29,239 nucleotides of DNA from Chloroflexota bacterium (GTDB lineage: Bacteria > Chloroflexota > Anaerolineae > Anaerolineales > Villigracilaceae), in NCBI GenBank assembly GCA_023459215.1, contig JAEWVF010000031.1, positions 1 to 29,239 on the forward strand. Reading direction: 5' to 3'. The position numbers were made by a program, and so were the translations under genes. Of this stretch, positions 15,301 through 22,906 are shown piece after piece (within the stretch, counting starts at the first letter, position 1; each line of letters starts with the position of its first letter). Under the pieces are notes generated by a model. The model was not told the origin of the DNA. It saw only the letters and a list, made by a program, of their open reading frames with translations, and made no database searches.

Positions 15301-18300
15301 ATGGATTTTCTCGATAAACTCAACCCCGCCCAACGCCAGGCTGTCACCGCCGGCGAAGGTCCCGTGCTGGTCATGGCCGGACCTGGCTCTGGCAAAACCC
15401 GCGTACTGACCCAGCGCATTGCCTACCTGATCGCTTACGAGGGTGTGCGGCCCTACCAGATGATGGCCGTCACCTTCACCAACAAAGCCGCCCGCGAGAT
15501 GGGCCACCGCGTGGCCGACCTGCTGGGCGCAGAGATGACCAGCGGTCTGTTCCTGGGCACTTTCCACTCGATCTGCGCCCGCCTGCTGCGCCGCGAAGCC
15601 GACAAGCTGCCGGTTTCGTCCGATTTTGTCATCTTCGATGCCGACGACCAGCAGAGCATCGTCAAACGCGCCATAAAAGAACTCAACCTGAACGACAAGC
15701 TCTACCGCCCGGTTGTCGTTCACTCGGCCATCAGCAAAGCCAAAAATGAACTGATCGAACCGGATGCCTTCCCGGTTGTCACCTACCGCGATGAAGCTGT
15801 CAAACGCATCTACAAACGCTACCAGGAACTGTTGCGCGACTCGAACGCTGTCGATTTCGACGACCTGCTGCTAATGACCGCCAACCTGCTGGCTGACCAT
15901 CCTGATGTGCGCGACAAATACGCCCAGCGCTTCCGGCACGTGCTCGTGGACGAATTCCAGGATACCAACCAGGCCCAGTATGCGCTCATCAAGCACCTTT
16001 GCTCGGCGCACGGCAACATCTTCTGCGTGGGCGATGGCGACCAGTGCTTCCCGACCGGAACGCCTATCTGCACCCCAGATGGGGAAAAAGCCATCGAATC
16101 CCTGCAACCTGGCGATCTGGTCATTGCCGCCAGCGGACGCGGCTCAACCCTGGCATCAAAAATCAATCACATTGGCAAGCGTCCCTTCAATGGCGAACTC
16201 GTTCGCGTGGTGACAAAAAGCGGACACACCTTCGCGGTCACCCCCAATCATATTATTTTTGCCCGTTTGGGGCTGAACCCTGGCTTGCACTATGTTTACT
16301 TGATGTATCGCAAGGATAAGGGCTACAGGATCGGTATCGCATCACATGCCCGAAGTGATGGCAGGCGAACAGAGCCACACATCGGCTTGCAAGTACGCGG
16401 CAACCAGGAAAACGCCGACAAAATCTGGGTACTGAATGTTTGCAACAGCCGTGAAGATGCACAATACTGGGAATCACTTTATGCATTCAAATACGGCATC
16501 CCCACAACCGTCTTTCATGTACGGGGACGCCGTATGAGCATGTCACAAGAAAAAATCGACCGTCTCTACTCCGAAATCGACACCCGTACCAACACCGCGC
16601 ACCTGTTCGATGATTTGGAAATGGACTTTAAATATCCTCACTATGTTCCGCAGGGCACTTATCGTAATGTTGTCAACCTGCGCTATTTTGGCGATGGCCG
16701 CATCACAAAAGAATCCCCATGGCACGCCCATCGGGTTGACTTGTGGAGTAGTGACAAGACCCTGGCAGAGAACCTGCGAAATCAAAACTACAATCCGCGC
16801 ATTCGCAGTCGCGAAAACTGGCGAATTGGCATCAACCGCCTGCAATATTTTGACATTCAGAGAGCCGCCGAAGAATTAAGCCAGCGGGCTGGAAACGCTG
16901 AAATTGTTGTCGGCGCTTTCCTAACCGAAAAACAGGGGACAGCCCTCGCTCCGCGCTATAACCTGATGCCCGCCAGCCACCTGCACCCCTCCATGATGGT
17001 TGCGGTTGAAAAAGACGGCAAAATTATCGAAGACGAAATTATTGAAATCCGGCGCGAGCCATACCAGGGCGATGTGTACGATTTTGAAGTCGACAACCTA
17101 CATAATTACCTGGCGGGTGGCGTAGTTGTTCATAACTCGATTTACGCCTGGCGCGGGGCCGATTATCGCAACATCCAGCGTTTCGAGCAGGATTTTCCCG
17201 GCGCGCGAGTTATCCTTTTGGAGCAAAACTACCGCTCCAAACAAATCATCCTGGATGCCGCCATGGCCGTCATCGACAAAGCCCGCAACCGGCGCAAGAA
17301 AAAACTGTTCAGCGACCGCGGCCAGGGTGAACGCATCAGCTATTACGAAGCCCTCGACGATTACGGCGAAGCCAGTTTCGTGGTCGACAGCATCGCCCAA
17401 CTGGTTGCCAGCAAACGCTTCGACCCCGGCGAATGCGCAGTAATGTATCGCACCAACGCCCAATCACGCCTGATCGAAGAAGCCTTCCTGGCCGCGCGCC
17501 TGCCCTACAAACTGGTCGGGGCGCAGCGCTTCTATGGCCGCCGCGAAGTCAAGGACGTGATCGCCTTCCTGCGCCTGGTGCACAACCCTGCCGACGAAGT
17601 CTCGCTCGACCGGGTCATCAATATTCCGCCGCGCGGGATCGGAGAAAAGTCGCTGCTGGCGCTGCATACCGTTGCCCGCGGCGCTGGCGTCAGCCCCGGC
17701 TCTGTCCTGCTCGACCTGGCCCGCGGATCAGACTCACCTTATTTTGCCCAGTTTGCCGGACGGGCCGCCCTGCCCCTGGCCGATTTTGGCGCCAGCCTTT
17801 CGGCCTGGCGCGGCACCGCCATGGCCTTTACCGTCCCAGAGCTTTTCGACAAAATCCTGGGCGACATCAACTACAAAGACCACCTGGATGACGGCACCGA
17901 AGAAGGCAAGGAACGCTGGGAAAACGTGCTCGAACTGCGCCGCCTGGCCCAGGAATACGAAGCCCGCACCCTGTCTGAATTCCTGGAAAATGTGGCCCTG
18001 ATCTCGGATCAGGATACCCTCAGCGAGAATCAGAACGCCCCGACCCTGCTGACCCTGCACGCCGCCAAGGGCCTGGAGTTCGGCTCAGTCTTCATCGTCG
18101 GCCTGGATGACGGCACCCTGCCGCACAGCCGCTCGTTCGATGAACCCGAACAGATGGAAGAAGAACGCCGCCTGTTCTATGTCGGCATGACCCGCGCCAA
18201 GGATGCGCTCTACCTCGTCCGCGCCCTGCAACGCGGCGGACGAGGCTACGCCGAAAGCACGATCCCCTCGCGCTTTTTGGAAGATGTTCCGGGTGAGCTA

Positions 18301-18585
18301 TTAAACGGAAAAAGCCGCGCCGGCGGCGGGAGCCGTCGAAGCAGCGGCAGTTCGGGCTACAATCCGCGCCGCGATACGTGGACGCTGCCCAGCCCATCGC
18401 GCCCGGCCCCCATCATCGAACCCAAATTCCGGGCCGGGATGCGCGTCAGCCATCCCACCTGGGAGGAAGGCATCGTTCTCGACAGCCGCATCCAGCAGGA
18501 TGACGAAATTGTGGATGTGGTCTTTGAGAGTGTCGGCATCAAACGCCTTTCAGCCACCCTGGCGCATTTGACCATTTTGAAGTAA
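15301..18585 (+). CDS. pcrA: ATP-dependent DNA helicase PcrA/UvrD, interrupted by an intein
   Basis: This is an SF1A 3'-5' helicase for nucleotide excision and mismatch repair and for clearing replication or transcription conflicts. Motifs in order are Q motif LNPAQRQAV, Walker A AGPGSGKT (about 27-34), Ia FTNKAAREM, II VDEFQDTNQ, III GDGDQ//SIYAWRGAD split by the intein (249-612), IV LEQNYRS, V TLHAAKGLEF and VI RLFYVGMTRAKD. The C-terminal 50 residues (GMRVSHPTWEEGIV...) are the Tudor-like RNA polymerase-binding domain of PcrA. The frame is 1094 residues; without the intein it is 730, normal for PcrA. The intein's splice residues are intact, so a functional helicase is expected. No ribosome site precedes the ATG, and a -10 box does. 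I favour PcrA over UvrD because of the C-terminal domain, but the two are hard to separate. Confidence 0.94.
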   Translation: MDFLDKLNPAQRQAVTAGEGPVLVMAGPGSGKTRVLTQRIAYLIAYEGVRPYQMMAVTFTNKAAREMGHRVADLLGAEMTSGLFLGTFHSICARLLRREADKLPVSSDFVIFDADDQQSIVKRAIKELNLNDKLYRPVVVHSAISKAKNELIEPDAFPVVTYRDEAVKRIYKRYQELLRDSNAVDFDDLLLMTANLLADHPDVRDKYAQRFRHVLVDEFQDTNQAQYALIKHLCSAHGNIFCVGDGDQCFPTGTPICTPDGEKAIESLQPGDLVIAASGRGSTLASKINHIGKRPFNGELVRVVTKSGHTFAVTPNHIIFARLGLNPGLHYVYLMYRKDKGYRIGIASHARSDGRRTEPHIGLQVRGNQENADKIWVLNVCNSREDAQYWESLYAFKYGIPTTVFHVRGRRMSMSQEKIDRLYSEIDTRTNTAHLFDDLEMDFKYPHYVPQGTYRNVVNLRYFGDGRITKESPWHAHRVDLWSSDKTLAENLRNQNYNPRIRSRENWRIGINRLQYFDIQRAAEELSQRAGNAEIVVGAFLTEKQGTALAPRYNLMPASHLHPSMMVAVEKDGKIIEDEIIEIRREPYQGDVYDFEVDNLHNYLAGGVVVHNSIYAWRGADYRNIQRFEQDFPGARVILLEQNYRSKQIILDAAMAVIDKARNRRKKKLFSDRGQGERISYYEALDDYGEASFVVDSIAQLVASKRFDPGECAVMYRTNAQSRLIEEAFLAARLPYKLVGAQRFYGRREVKDVIAFLRLVHNPADEVSLDRVINIPPRGIGEKSLLALHTVARGAGVSPGSVLLDLARGSDSPYFAQFAGRAALPLADFGASLSAWRGTAMAFTVPELFDKILGDINYKDHLDDGTEEGKERWENVLELRRLAQEYEARTLSEFLENVALISDQDTLSENQNAPTLLTLHAAKGLEFGSVFIVGLDDGTLPHSRSFDEPEQMEEERRLFYVGMTRAKDALYLVRALQRGGRGYAESTIPSRFLEDVPGELLNGKSRAGGGSRRSSGSSGYNPRRDTWTLPSPSRPAPIIEPKFRAGMRVSHPTWEEGIVLDSRIQQDDEIVDVVFESVGIKRLSATLAHLTILK
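16045..17136 (+). mobile_element. Intein in helicase motif III, with GIY-YIG-like insert
   Basis: The intein runs from Cys249 to Asn612 of the precursor (364 residues). Block A is CFPTGTPICTPDGEKAI, block B is VTPNH (16239-16253), block F is VYDFEVDNLHNYLAGG, and block G is VVHN followed by Ser613 of the host protein. It splits GDGDQ from SIYAWRGA at the nucleotide-sensing motif. Between the splicing halves, residues about 330-405 resemble a GIY-YIG nuclease: YVYLM, then GYRIG, then an Arg/Asp-rich loop and a Glu (Glu391) in QYWESLYAFKYGIP. The following 150 residues, rich in aromatic and basic groups, could bind DNA but are unrecognised. No LAGLIDADG or HNH motif is seen. Excision by self-splicing would restore a normal helicase. 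Confidence 0.88.
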
Positions 18586-18590
18586 ACCAC

Positions 18591-18721
18591 GCCCTGAGCG
18601 GAGCATTGAGCGATAGCGAAGTGTGTAGTCGAAGGGCATTTTCGCGAGAACCGCCCTTCGACTACGGGTCTCGATACGTCCTTCGTTACCACTCAGGACT
18701 ACTCGACCCTCCGCTCAGGGC
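18591..18721. repeat. Nested palindromic repeat after the helicase gene
   Basis: An outer inverted pair GCCCTGAGCGGAG (18591-18603) / CTCCGCTCAGGGC (18709-18721) encloses an inner pair GTAGTCGAAGGGC (18625-18637) / GCCCTTCGACTAC (18653-18665). This fills nearly the whole gap between the helicase and the nucleotidyltransferase genes. It could act as a terminator or be a mobile REP-like element. Related sequence recurs at 27619-27641. Confidence 0.85.
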
Positions 18722-18744
18722 TTGAATAATCAATGGAGGACACC

Positions 18745-19758
18745 TTGACCCAAACCCTGAAAATCGTCATCCCGATGGCCGGTTGGGGCACGCGCATGCG
18801 CCCGCATACCTGGAGCAAGCCCAAGCCGCTGGTCAGCGTGGCCGGGCGGACTTCGTTCGATCACCTGATGCACATGTTCGACAGCCTGCCCGCCGATATG
18901 GAGTTGGAGTACATCTTCATCATCGGGCCGTACCTGGGCGAACAAATTCCGGTTTATGTCAAGAAGAATTACCCCGAAATTAAAGCCAGCTATGTGGTGC
19001 AGGAAGAAATGAAGGGCCAATCGCACGCGCTCTGGCTGGCGCGCCACTCGCTGCACGGGCCGACCATCATGGTTTTTTCAGATACGCTGATCGAAACCGA
19101 TTTCGGCTTTATCGCCAACGAAGCCCTGGACGGAGTCGCCTGGGTCAAGCCGGTTCCCGACCCGCGCCGGTTCGGGGTGGCCGAAGTGAACGGGGGCGGA
19201 CGTGTTGCCCGCCTGATCGAAAAACCGCAGAGCATGGAAAACAACCTGGTGCTGGTCGGCTGCTACTACTTCAAAAAAGGCGAAGCGCTGGTGGCTGCCA
19301 TTGACGAGCAAATCAAGCGCAACGTGCAACTCAAGGGCGAGTACTTCCTGGCCGATGCCATCAACATCATGCTCGAACATGGCGCGCAAATGCGCCCCGA
19401 GAAAGTGGATGTCTGGCTGGACACCGGCACGATTGAAGCCACCCTTGAAACCAACGTTTACATGCTCGAGCACGGACGCGATAACTCCGCCGAGGCCGCC
19501 CAACGCGAAGAAGTAAAAATCATCCCGCCGGTTTTCATCCACCCAAGCGCCAAAGTCACGCGCGCCGTGATTGGCCCGCATGTTTCAATCGGGGCCGGCT
19601 GCGAAGTGGACGATTGCATCATCCACAACAGCATCCTCGATGAGGGCGCAGTTGCCACCCAATCGGTGCTGACCGGGGCCTTCATCGGCCGCCAGGCGCG
19701 GGTCGAAGGCCGCGCGCGCACGGTGAACATCGGCGACAACAGCAGTATTCAGTTTTAG
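18745..19758 (+). CDS. Sugar-phosphate nucleotidyltransferase with left-handed beta-helix tail
   Basis: The N-terminal 230 residues form a nucleotidyltransferase of the RmlA/GlmU type. The signature is IPMAGWGTRMRPHTWSKPKPLV; the metal-binding Asp lies in VFSDTLIETD, with GVAEV and IEKP further on. Such enzymes make dTDP-, UDP- or GDP-sugars from an NTP and a sugar-1-phosphate. The tail (about 255-335) has hexapeptide-repeat features (IHPSAKVTRAVIGPHVSIGAGC, SILDEGA, TGAFIG). Substrate is not decidable. The frame opens with ATG at 18733, but that ATG has no ribosome site, while GGAGG lies five bases before an in-frame TTG at 18745. I therefore choose TTG (337 residues). It follows the palindromic repeat and is probably monocistronic. 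Confidence 0.88.
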   Translation: MTQTLKIVIPMAGWGTRMRPHTWSKPKPLVSVAGRTSFDHLMHMFDSLPADMELEYIFIIGPYLGEQIPVYVKKNYPEIKASYVVQEEMKGQSHALWLARHSLHGPTIMVFSDTLIETDFGFIANEALDGVAWVKPVPDPRRFGVAEVNGGGRVARLIEKPQSMENNLVLVGCYYFKKGEALVAAIDEQIKRNVQLKGEYFLADAINIMLEHGAQMRPEKVDVWLDTGTIEATLETNVYMLEHGRDNSAEAAQREEVKIIPPVFIHPSAKVTRAVIGPHVSIGAGCEVDDCIIHNSILDEGAVATQSVLTGAFIGRQARVEGRARTVNIGDNSSIQF

Positions 19759-19980
19759 GCATACATTTGTCATTTCGAAGGAGCCGCTTTTTGGCGACTG
19801 GGAAATCTTGCCCGCGATGGTTAAGATTTCTCGCTGCTACGCAGCTCGAAATGACAATTTCAAGCAACATCTTTATTAGTGAACTTCTATCGCCCGAAAA
19901 CGTGACATCCGACCCTGCCTTTTTCGCAGGCGGGCTTTTACAATAAGAGCGGTACCCACTCTCACCCATTTGGAGGATTC
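19759..19980. repeat. Intergenic region with GTCATTTCGA-type palindrome
   Basis: An outer inverted pair TTGTCATTTCGA (19767-19778) / TCGAAATGACAA (19846-19857) encloses an inner pair GAAATCTT (19802-19809) / AAGATTTC (19823-19830). The same kind of palindrome is common in intergenic DNA of many environmental bacteria. A further small hairpin, CCTGC/GCAGG, lies at 19914-19930. The last bases carry the ribosome site GGAGG for the aminotransferase. No gene is seen. Confidence 0.8.
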
Positions 19981-21159
19981 ATGCAGGCAAATGTCCAAAA
20001 GAGTTACTTATCGAAACGCGCCGCCGACCTGAAACCGAGCGGCATTCGCAAGTTTTTCGATATTGCCGCCACAATGAAGGATGTCATCTCGCTCGGCATC
20101 GGCGAGCCGGACTTTACCACGCCCAAGCCGATCCTGGATGCCGGTATTCGCTCGCTCGAAAAAGGCGAAACGCACTACACATCCAATTCGGGCAAAATGG
20201 AACTGCGCCAGGGCATTGCAGACAACCTGATGCGGCTTTACAACGTCAAATACGACCCTGCCACCGAAATCATCGCCACTGTTGGCGTTTCAGAAGCCCT
20301 CTACCTGACCTTTACCGCCCTGCTCGACCCCGGCGATGAGGTCATCATCCCGACCCCATGTTTCGTCTCGTACCAGGCCGAAGTCTACCTTGCGGGAGGC
20401 ATTCCGGTTGAGATTCCCAGTCGCCGCGAGAACAACTTCTCGGTCGACCCGGCTGACATCCGCAAAGCGATCACCCCGCGCACCAAAGTCATCTTCATCG
20501 GCTATCCCAGCAACCCGACCGGGGCCGTCGCCGAACGCGAGACGATGATCGAGATTGCCAAAATCGCCGAAGAATTCGACCTGATGGTTGTTTCGGACGA
20601 GATTTACGACCGGCTGGTCTACAACTTCCAGCACGTCTGCTTCCCGGCCCTGGGCGAAAGCCTCAAGCGCCGCACCGTGCTGCTGGGCGGATTTTCCAAG
20701 AGCCACGCTATGACCGGCTGGCGCATCGGCTACGCCGCCGCCCCGGCAGAAATCATCTCCGGGCTGGTGCGCATCCACCAGTACACCATCATGTCCGCGC
20801 CGACCACCGCCCAGGATGCCGCCATCGAAGCCCTGAAAAGCGGTGAGCCGCATGTGGCCGATATGGTCGCCGAATATGACCGCCGCCGCAGGCTGATTGT
20901 GGGCGGGCTGAACCGGCTCGGACTGGACACCTTCGAGCCGCGCGGCGCGTTCTACGCCTTTCCCAACATCAAAGCCAGTGGAATGGACGATGAAACCTTC
21001 GCCGAAAAACTACTACACGAAGAGCATGTCGCCGTTGTGCCGGGCAACGCCTTCGGCCTGGGTGGGCAGGGCTTTGTGCGCTGCTCCTACGCCACCGCTT
21101 ACGAGAAAATCGAAGAAGCCTTGCGCCGCATGGAAAAATTCATGGAACGGCACGGTTAA
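19981..21159 (+). CDS. PLP-dependent class I/II aminotransferase
   Basis: This is a fold-type I aminotransferase that moves an amino group between an amino acid and a 2-oxo acid. PLP-binding marks are the Schiff-base Lys240 in GGFSKSHAMTGWRIGY, the YPSNPTGAV motif with its ring-contacting Asn, SDEIYDRLVY, and the substrate-carboxylate Arg in FVRCSYA near the C-terminus. The N-terminus (FFDIAATMKDVISLGIGEPDFTTP) is of the aspartate/aromatic/alanine aminotransferase branch. At 392 residues it is full length. TTTGGAGGATTC precedes the ATG. Exact substrate (aspartate, alanine or aromatic) cannot be stated. The gene stands alone, bounded by palindromes on both sides. Confidence 0.92.
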   Translation: MQANVQKSYLSKRAADLKPSGIRKFFDIAATMKDVISLGIGEPDFTTPKPILDAGIRSLEKGETHYTSNSGKMELRQGIADNLMRLYNVKYDPATEIIATVGVSEALYLTFTALLDPGDEVIIPTPCFVSYQAEVYLAGGIPVEIPSRRENNFSVDPADIRKAITPRTKVIFIGYPSNPTGAVAERETMIEIAKIAEEFDLMVVSDEIYDRLVYNFQHVCFPALGESLKRRTVLLGGFSKSHAMTGWRIGYAAAPAEIISGLVRIHQYTIMSAPTTAQDAAIEALKSGEPHVADMVAEYDRRRRLIVGGLNRLGLDTFEPRGAFYAFPNIKASGMDDETFAEKLLHEEHVAVVPGNAFGLGGQGFVRCSYATAYEKIEEALRRMEKFMERHG

Positions 21160-21178
21160 TTTTTCCCCAAAAATTTAT

Positions 21179-21209
21179 CGTAAGGGCGAGCCGACGGCTC
21201 GCCCTTACG
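21179..21209. terminator. Convergent terminator, second copy of the repeated stem-loop
   Basis: A 14-bp stem CGTAAGGGCGAGCC with its complement and a GAC loop lies between the converging aminotransferase and methyltransferase genes. On the plus strand GTTTT follows. The core equals that of the mscL terminator. The stop codon of the methyltransferase lies inside the right arm. Confidence 0.85.
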
Positions 21210-21879
21210 GTTTTAACCACCACAGCCCGGTAAACTCGGGCAAAATCTCGCTTTCGATCGCCTGCGCCATCGACTCGCCGAAGAAAAAGCCGACCAGTTC
21301 GCGGGCTTCGGCCAGGCTCTCGAAGCGATAATCGGTCGAAATCTGGCGGCTGGCAAAGCCTTTCTCCTCGAGCCAGGCGTAATAATCGCTGAGATGTTCG
21401 AGGCGGATTGGGGCCGGGTGGCCGGTTCCGAGCGACTCAATCAAAATGACCGTACCGCCAGGACGCAGGACGCGCATAATCTCACCCCAGCCGGCTTCCA
21501 ATTGTGAACGGTCGCCCCAGACCGAGAGATAGCTGAAGCTCCAGCCGGAAACCACTAAATCGGCGCTGGCATCGGCTGCGGGGAGTTGGCGATGGTCGGC
21601 AACCTGCACCTGCCAGTTGGCCAGGCCCAACTCCCGCAGCGACTCAGCCGCTACATCCAGCATCGTCGCTGAAGCGTCGAATGCGCGCAAAGTGCGGGCG
21701 CGCGGAGCCAGCATGCGCGCCAACCGTCCGCTGCCGCTGCCCAGGTCGATGATGTCGAGGCCGTCCGTTGGCAGAATCTCAGCAATGGCCGCGGGCAGGT
21801 TGGCCTGGTAATCCTCGCGCCGAATCAGGCGGTCGTACAGACCGGCGTGTTGTTCGTAAACTTCCTTTTCACTGGGCAT
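21205..21879 (-). CDS. Class I SAM-dependent methyltransferase
   Basis: The product is a 224-residue soluble methyltransferase. Motif I IDLGSGSGRLARML (about 44-57) binds the methionine part of SAM, an acidic residue in LRAFDASATML binds the ribose, DHRQLPAADASADLVVSGWS is motif III/IV and IMRVLRPGGTVILIES is motif V. The N-terminus (YEQHAGLYDRLIRREDYQ) is typical of UbiE/Methyltransf_11 enzymes. The substrate is unknown. The ATG is three bases after the stop of the upstream SDR gene, so the two form an operon and may act on the same metabolite. Confidence 0.9.
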   Translation of the reverse strand: MPSEKEVYEQHAGLYDRLIRREDYQANLPAAIAEILPTDGLDIIDLGSGSGRLARMLAPRARTLRAFDASATMLDVAAESLRELGLANWQVQVADHRQLPAADASADLVVSGWSFSYLSVWGDRSQLEAGWGEIMRVLRPGGTVILIESLGTGHPAPIRLEHLSDYYAWLEEKGFASRQISTDYRFESLAEARELVGFFFGESMAQAIESEILPEFTGLWWLKP

Positions 21880-21882
21880 GAC

Positions 21883-22695
21883 TCATTTTCCTTTTTCGTA
21901 ACGTTTGCGCATTTCAGCCCCGACCAGGCGCACCGCCGCCGGGCGCGACATCAGGCGGGTGGTAATGAACATCGCCAGGCGGTTTTGCGCGCCGGGGTAA
22001 AAGCTGGGAGTCTGGCCGAGCGCGGCCAGCGTTTCGCGGACGGTATCTTCGGCGCGCATGACCGGCGGCCAGGTCTTGGCCTGCGGGTCGGGGATTTCGG
22101 CGCGCCAGCCGGGCGTATCGGTCGCGCCGACCACGCTGGCCAGCACATCAACGCCAAACGGATGCAGTTCCTGCCACAGGGCCTCGCCCAGGTTGAGATT
22201 AAAGGCTTTGCTGGCCGAATAGGCGCTGACGTAACTCGTCCCGACCATGGCCGAAGCGGATGAGACGAAAATAATCCCGCCGCGCCGCCGTGCGCGCATT
22301 TTCTGGCCAAAGTGATGGGCCAGGGTCAACGGGGCGCGGGTGTTCAACGCGAGGATGCGCTGGTGTTTTTCGAGCGGCACATCCAGGAAGTGGCCGAGAG
22401 CCGACACCCCGGCGTTGTTGACCAGCAGACCCACTTCCAGAGTGGCGGCGGCCTCGATCACGGCGGCCAGGCCGGCGGGGGTGGCGAGATCGCAAACCAG
22501 CGGTCGCAACTCCACGCCGCTTTGGGCCGAAATCGCCGCGGATGTGGCGTTCAGCGCCTCGGACTGGACATCCACCAGAACTAAATTCAAGCCGCGCGCG
22601 GCCAACTGGCGGGCGAATTCTGCGCCGAGGCCCATCGCCGCGCCGCTGACCAATGCCCAGGGGCCGTATTGAGAGAGAAAGGGAGTGGTTTGCAT
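21883..22695 (-). CDS. Short-chain dehydrogenase/reductase
   Basis: This is a 270-residue NAD(P)-dependent oxidoreductase of the classical SDR type. The cofactor-binding SGAAMGLGAEFAR is at about 17-29, LLVNNAGVS at about 90-98, the catalytic Ser lies in FVSSASAMVG, and Tyr and Lys are in YSASKAFN. A tail of about 60 residues after the core (TRLMSRPAAVRLVGAEMRKRY) is seen in ketoreductases acting on lipid-like substrates. Substrate is not known. It is the first gene of a pair with the methyltransferase. No ribosome site is visible. A TAAGAT box lies six bases upstream of the ATG, so a leaderless mRNA is possible. Confidence 0.92.
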   Translation of the reverse strand: MQTTPFLSQYGPWALVSGAAMGLGAEFARQLAARGLNLVLVDVQSEALNATSAAISAQSGVELRPLVCDLATPAGLAAVIEAAATLEVGLLVNNAGVSALGHFLDVPLEKHQRILALNTRAPLTLAHHFGQKMRARRRGGIIFVSSASAMVGTSYVSAYSASKAFNLNLGEALWQELHPFGVDVLASVVGATDTPGWRAEIPDPQAKTWPPVMRAEDTVRETLAALGQTPSFYPGAQNRLAMFITTRLMSRPAAVRLVGAEMRKRYEKGK

Positions 22696-22765
22696 GGGCG
22701 AATCTTAGCACGGTAGGCTGGTTTTGGGCGAGGATTCCAAGCCATCCGAATCTGAAAAATGAAAC

Positions 22766-22906
22766 AGGGTCTCTGTTTCAGAGACCCCGCCTTGGAAAAC
22801 GCTGTATTGTTCCAGTACTAGTGCTGGAACTTTATAAAAATGTAGGGTGAAAACGGCGAATTTCAGCCGTTTTCACCCTACAAAATCGGAAAGTTCCAGT
22901 ACTAGC
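22766..22906. repeat. Compound hairpin element downstream of the zinc-ribbon gene
   Basis: Several inverted repeats are packed here. GGGTCTCTG/CAGAGACCC lies at about 22768-22788 and overlaps the alternative pair GAAACAG/CTGTTTC. GTTCCAG/CTGGAAC lies at 22809-22830. A perfect 17-bp pair lies at 22841-22857 / 22866-22882 (arms begin TGTAGGGTGAAAACGGC). The 13-mer GTTCCAGTACTAG occurs at 22809-22821 and again at 22894-22906, flanking the 17-bp hairpin. The element ends inside the stop region of the zinc-ribbon gene. It probably terminates that gene's transcript. The flanking direct repeats also fit a small mobile palindromic element. No gene is seen between 22696 and 22901. Confidence 0.8.
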
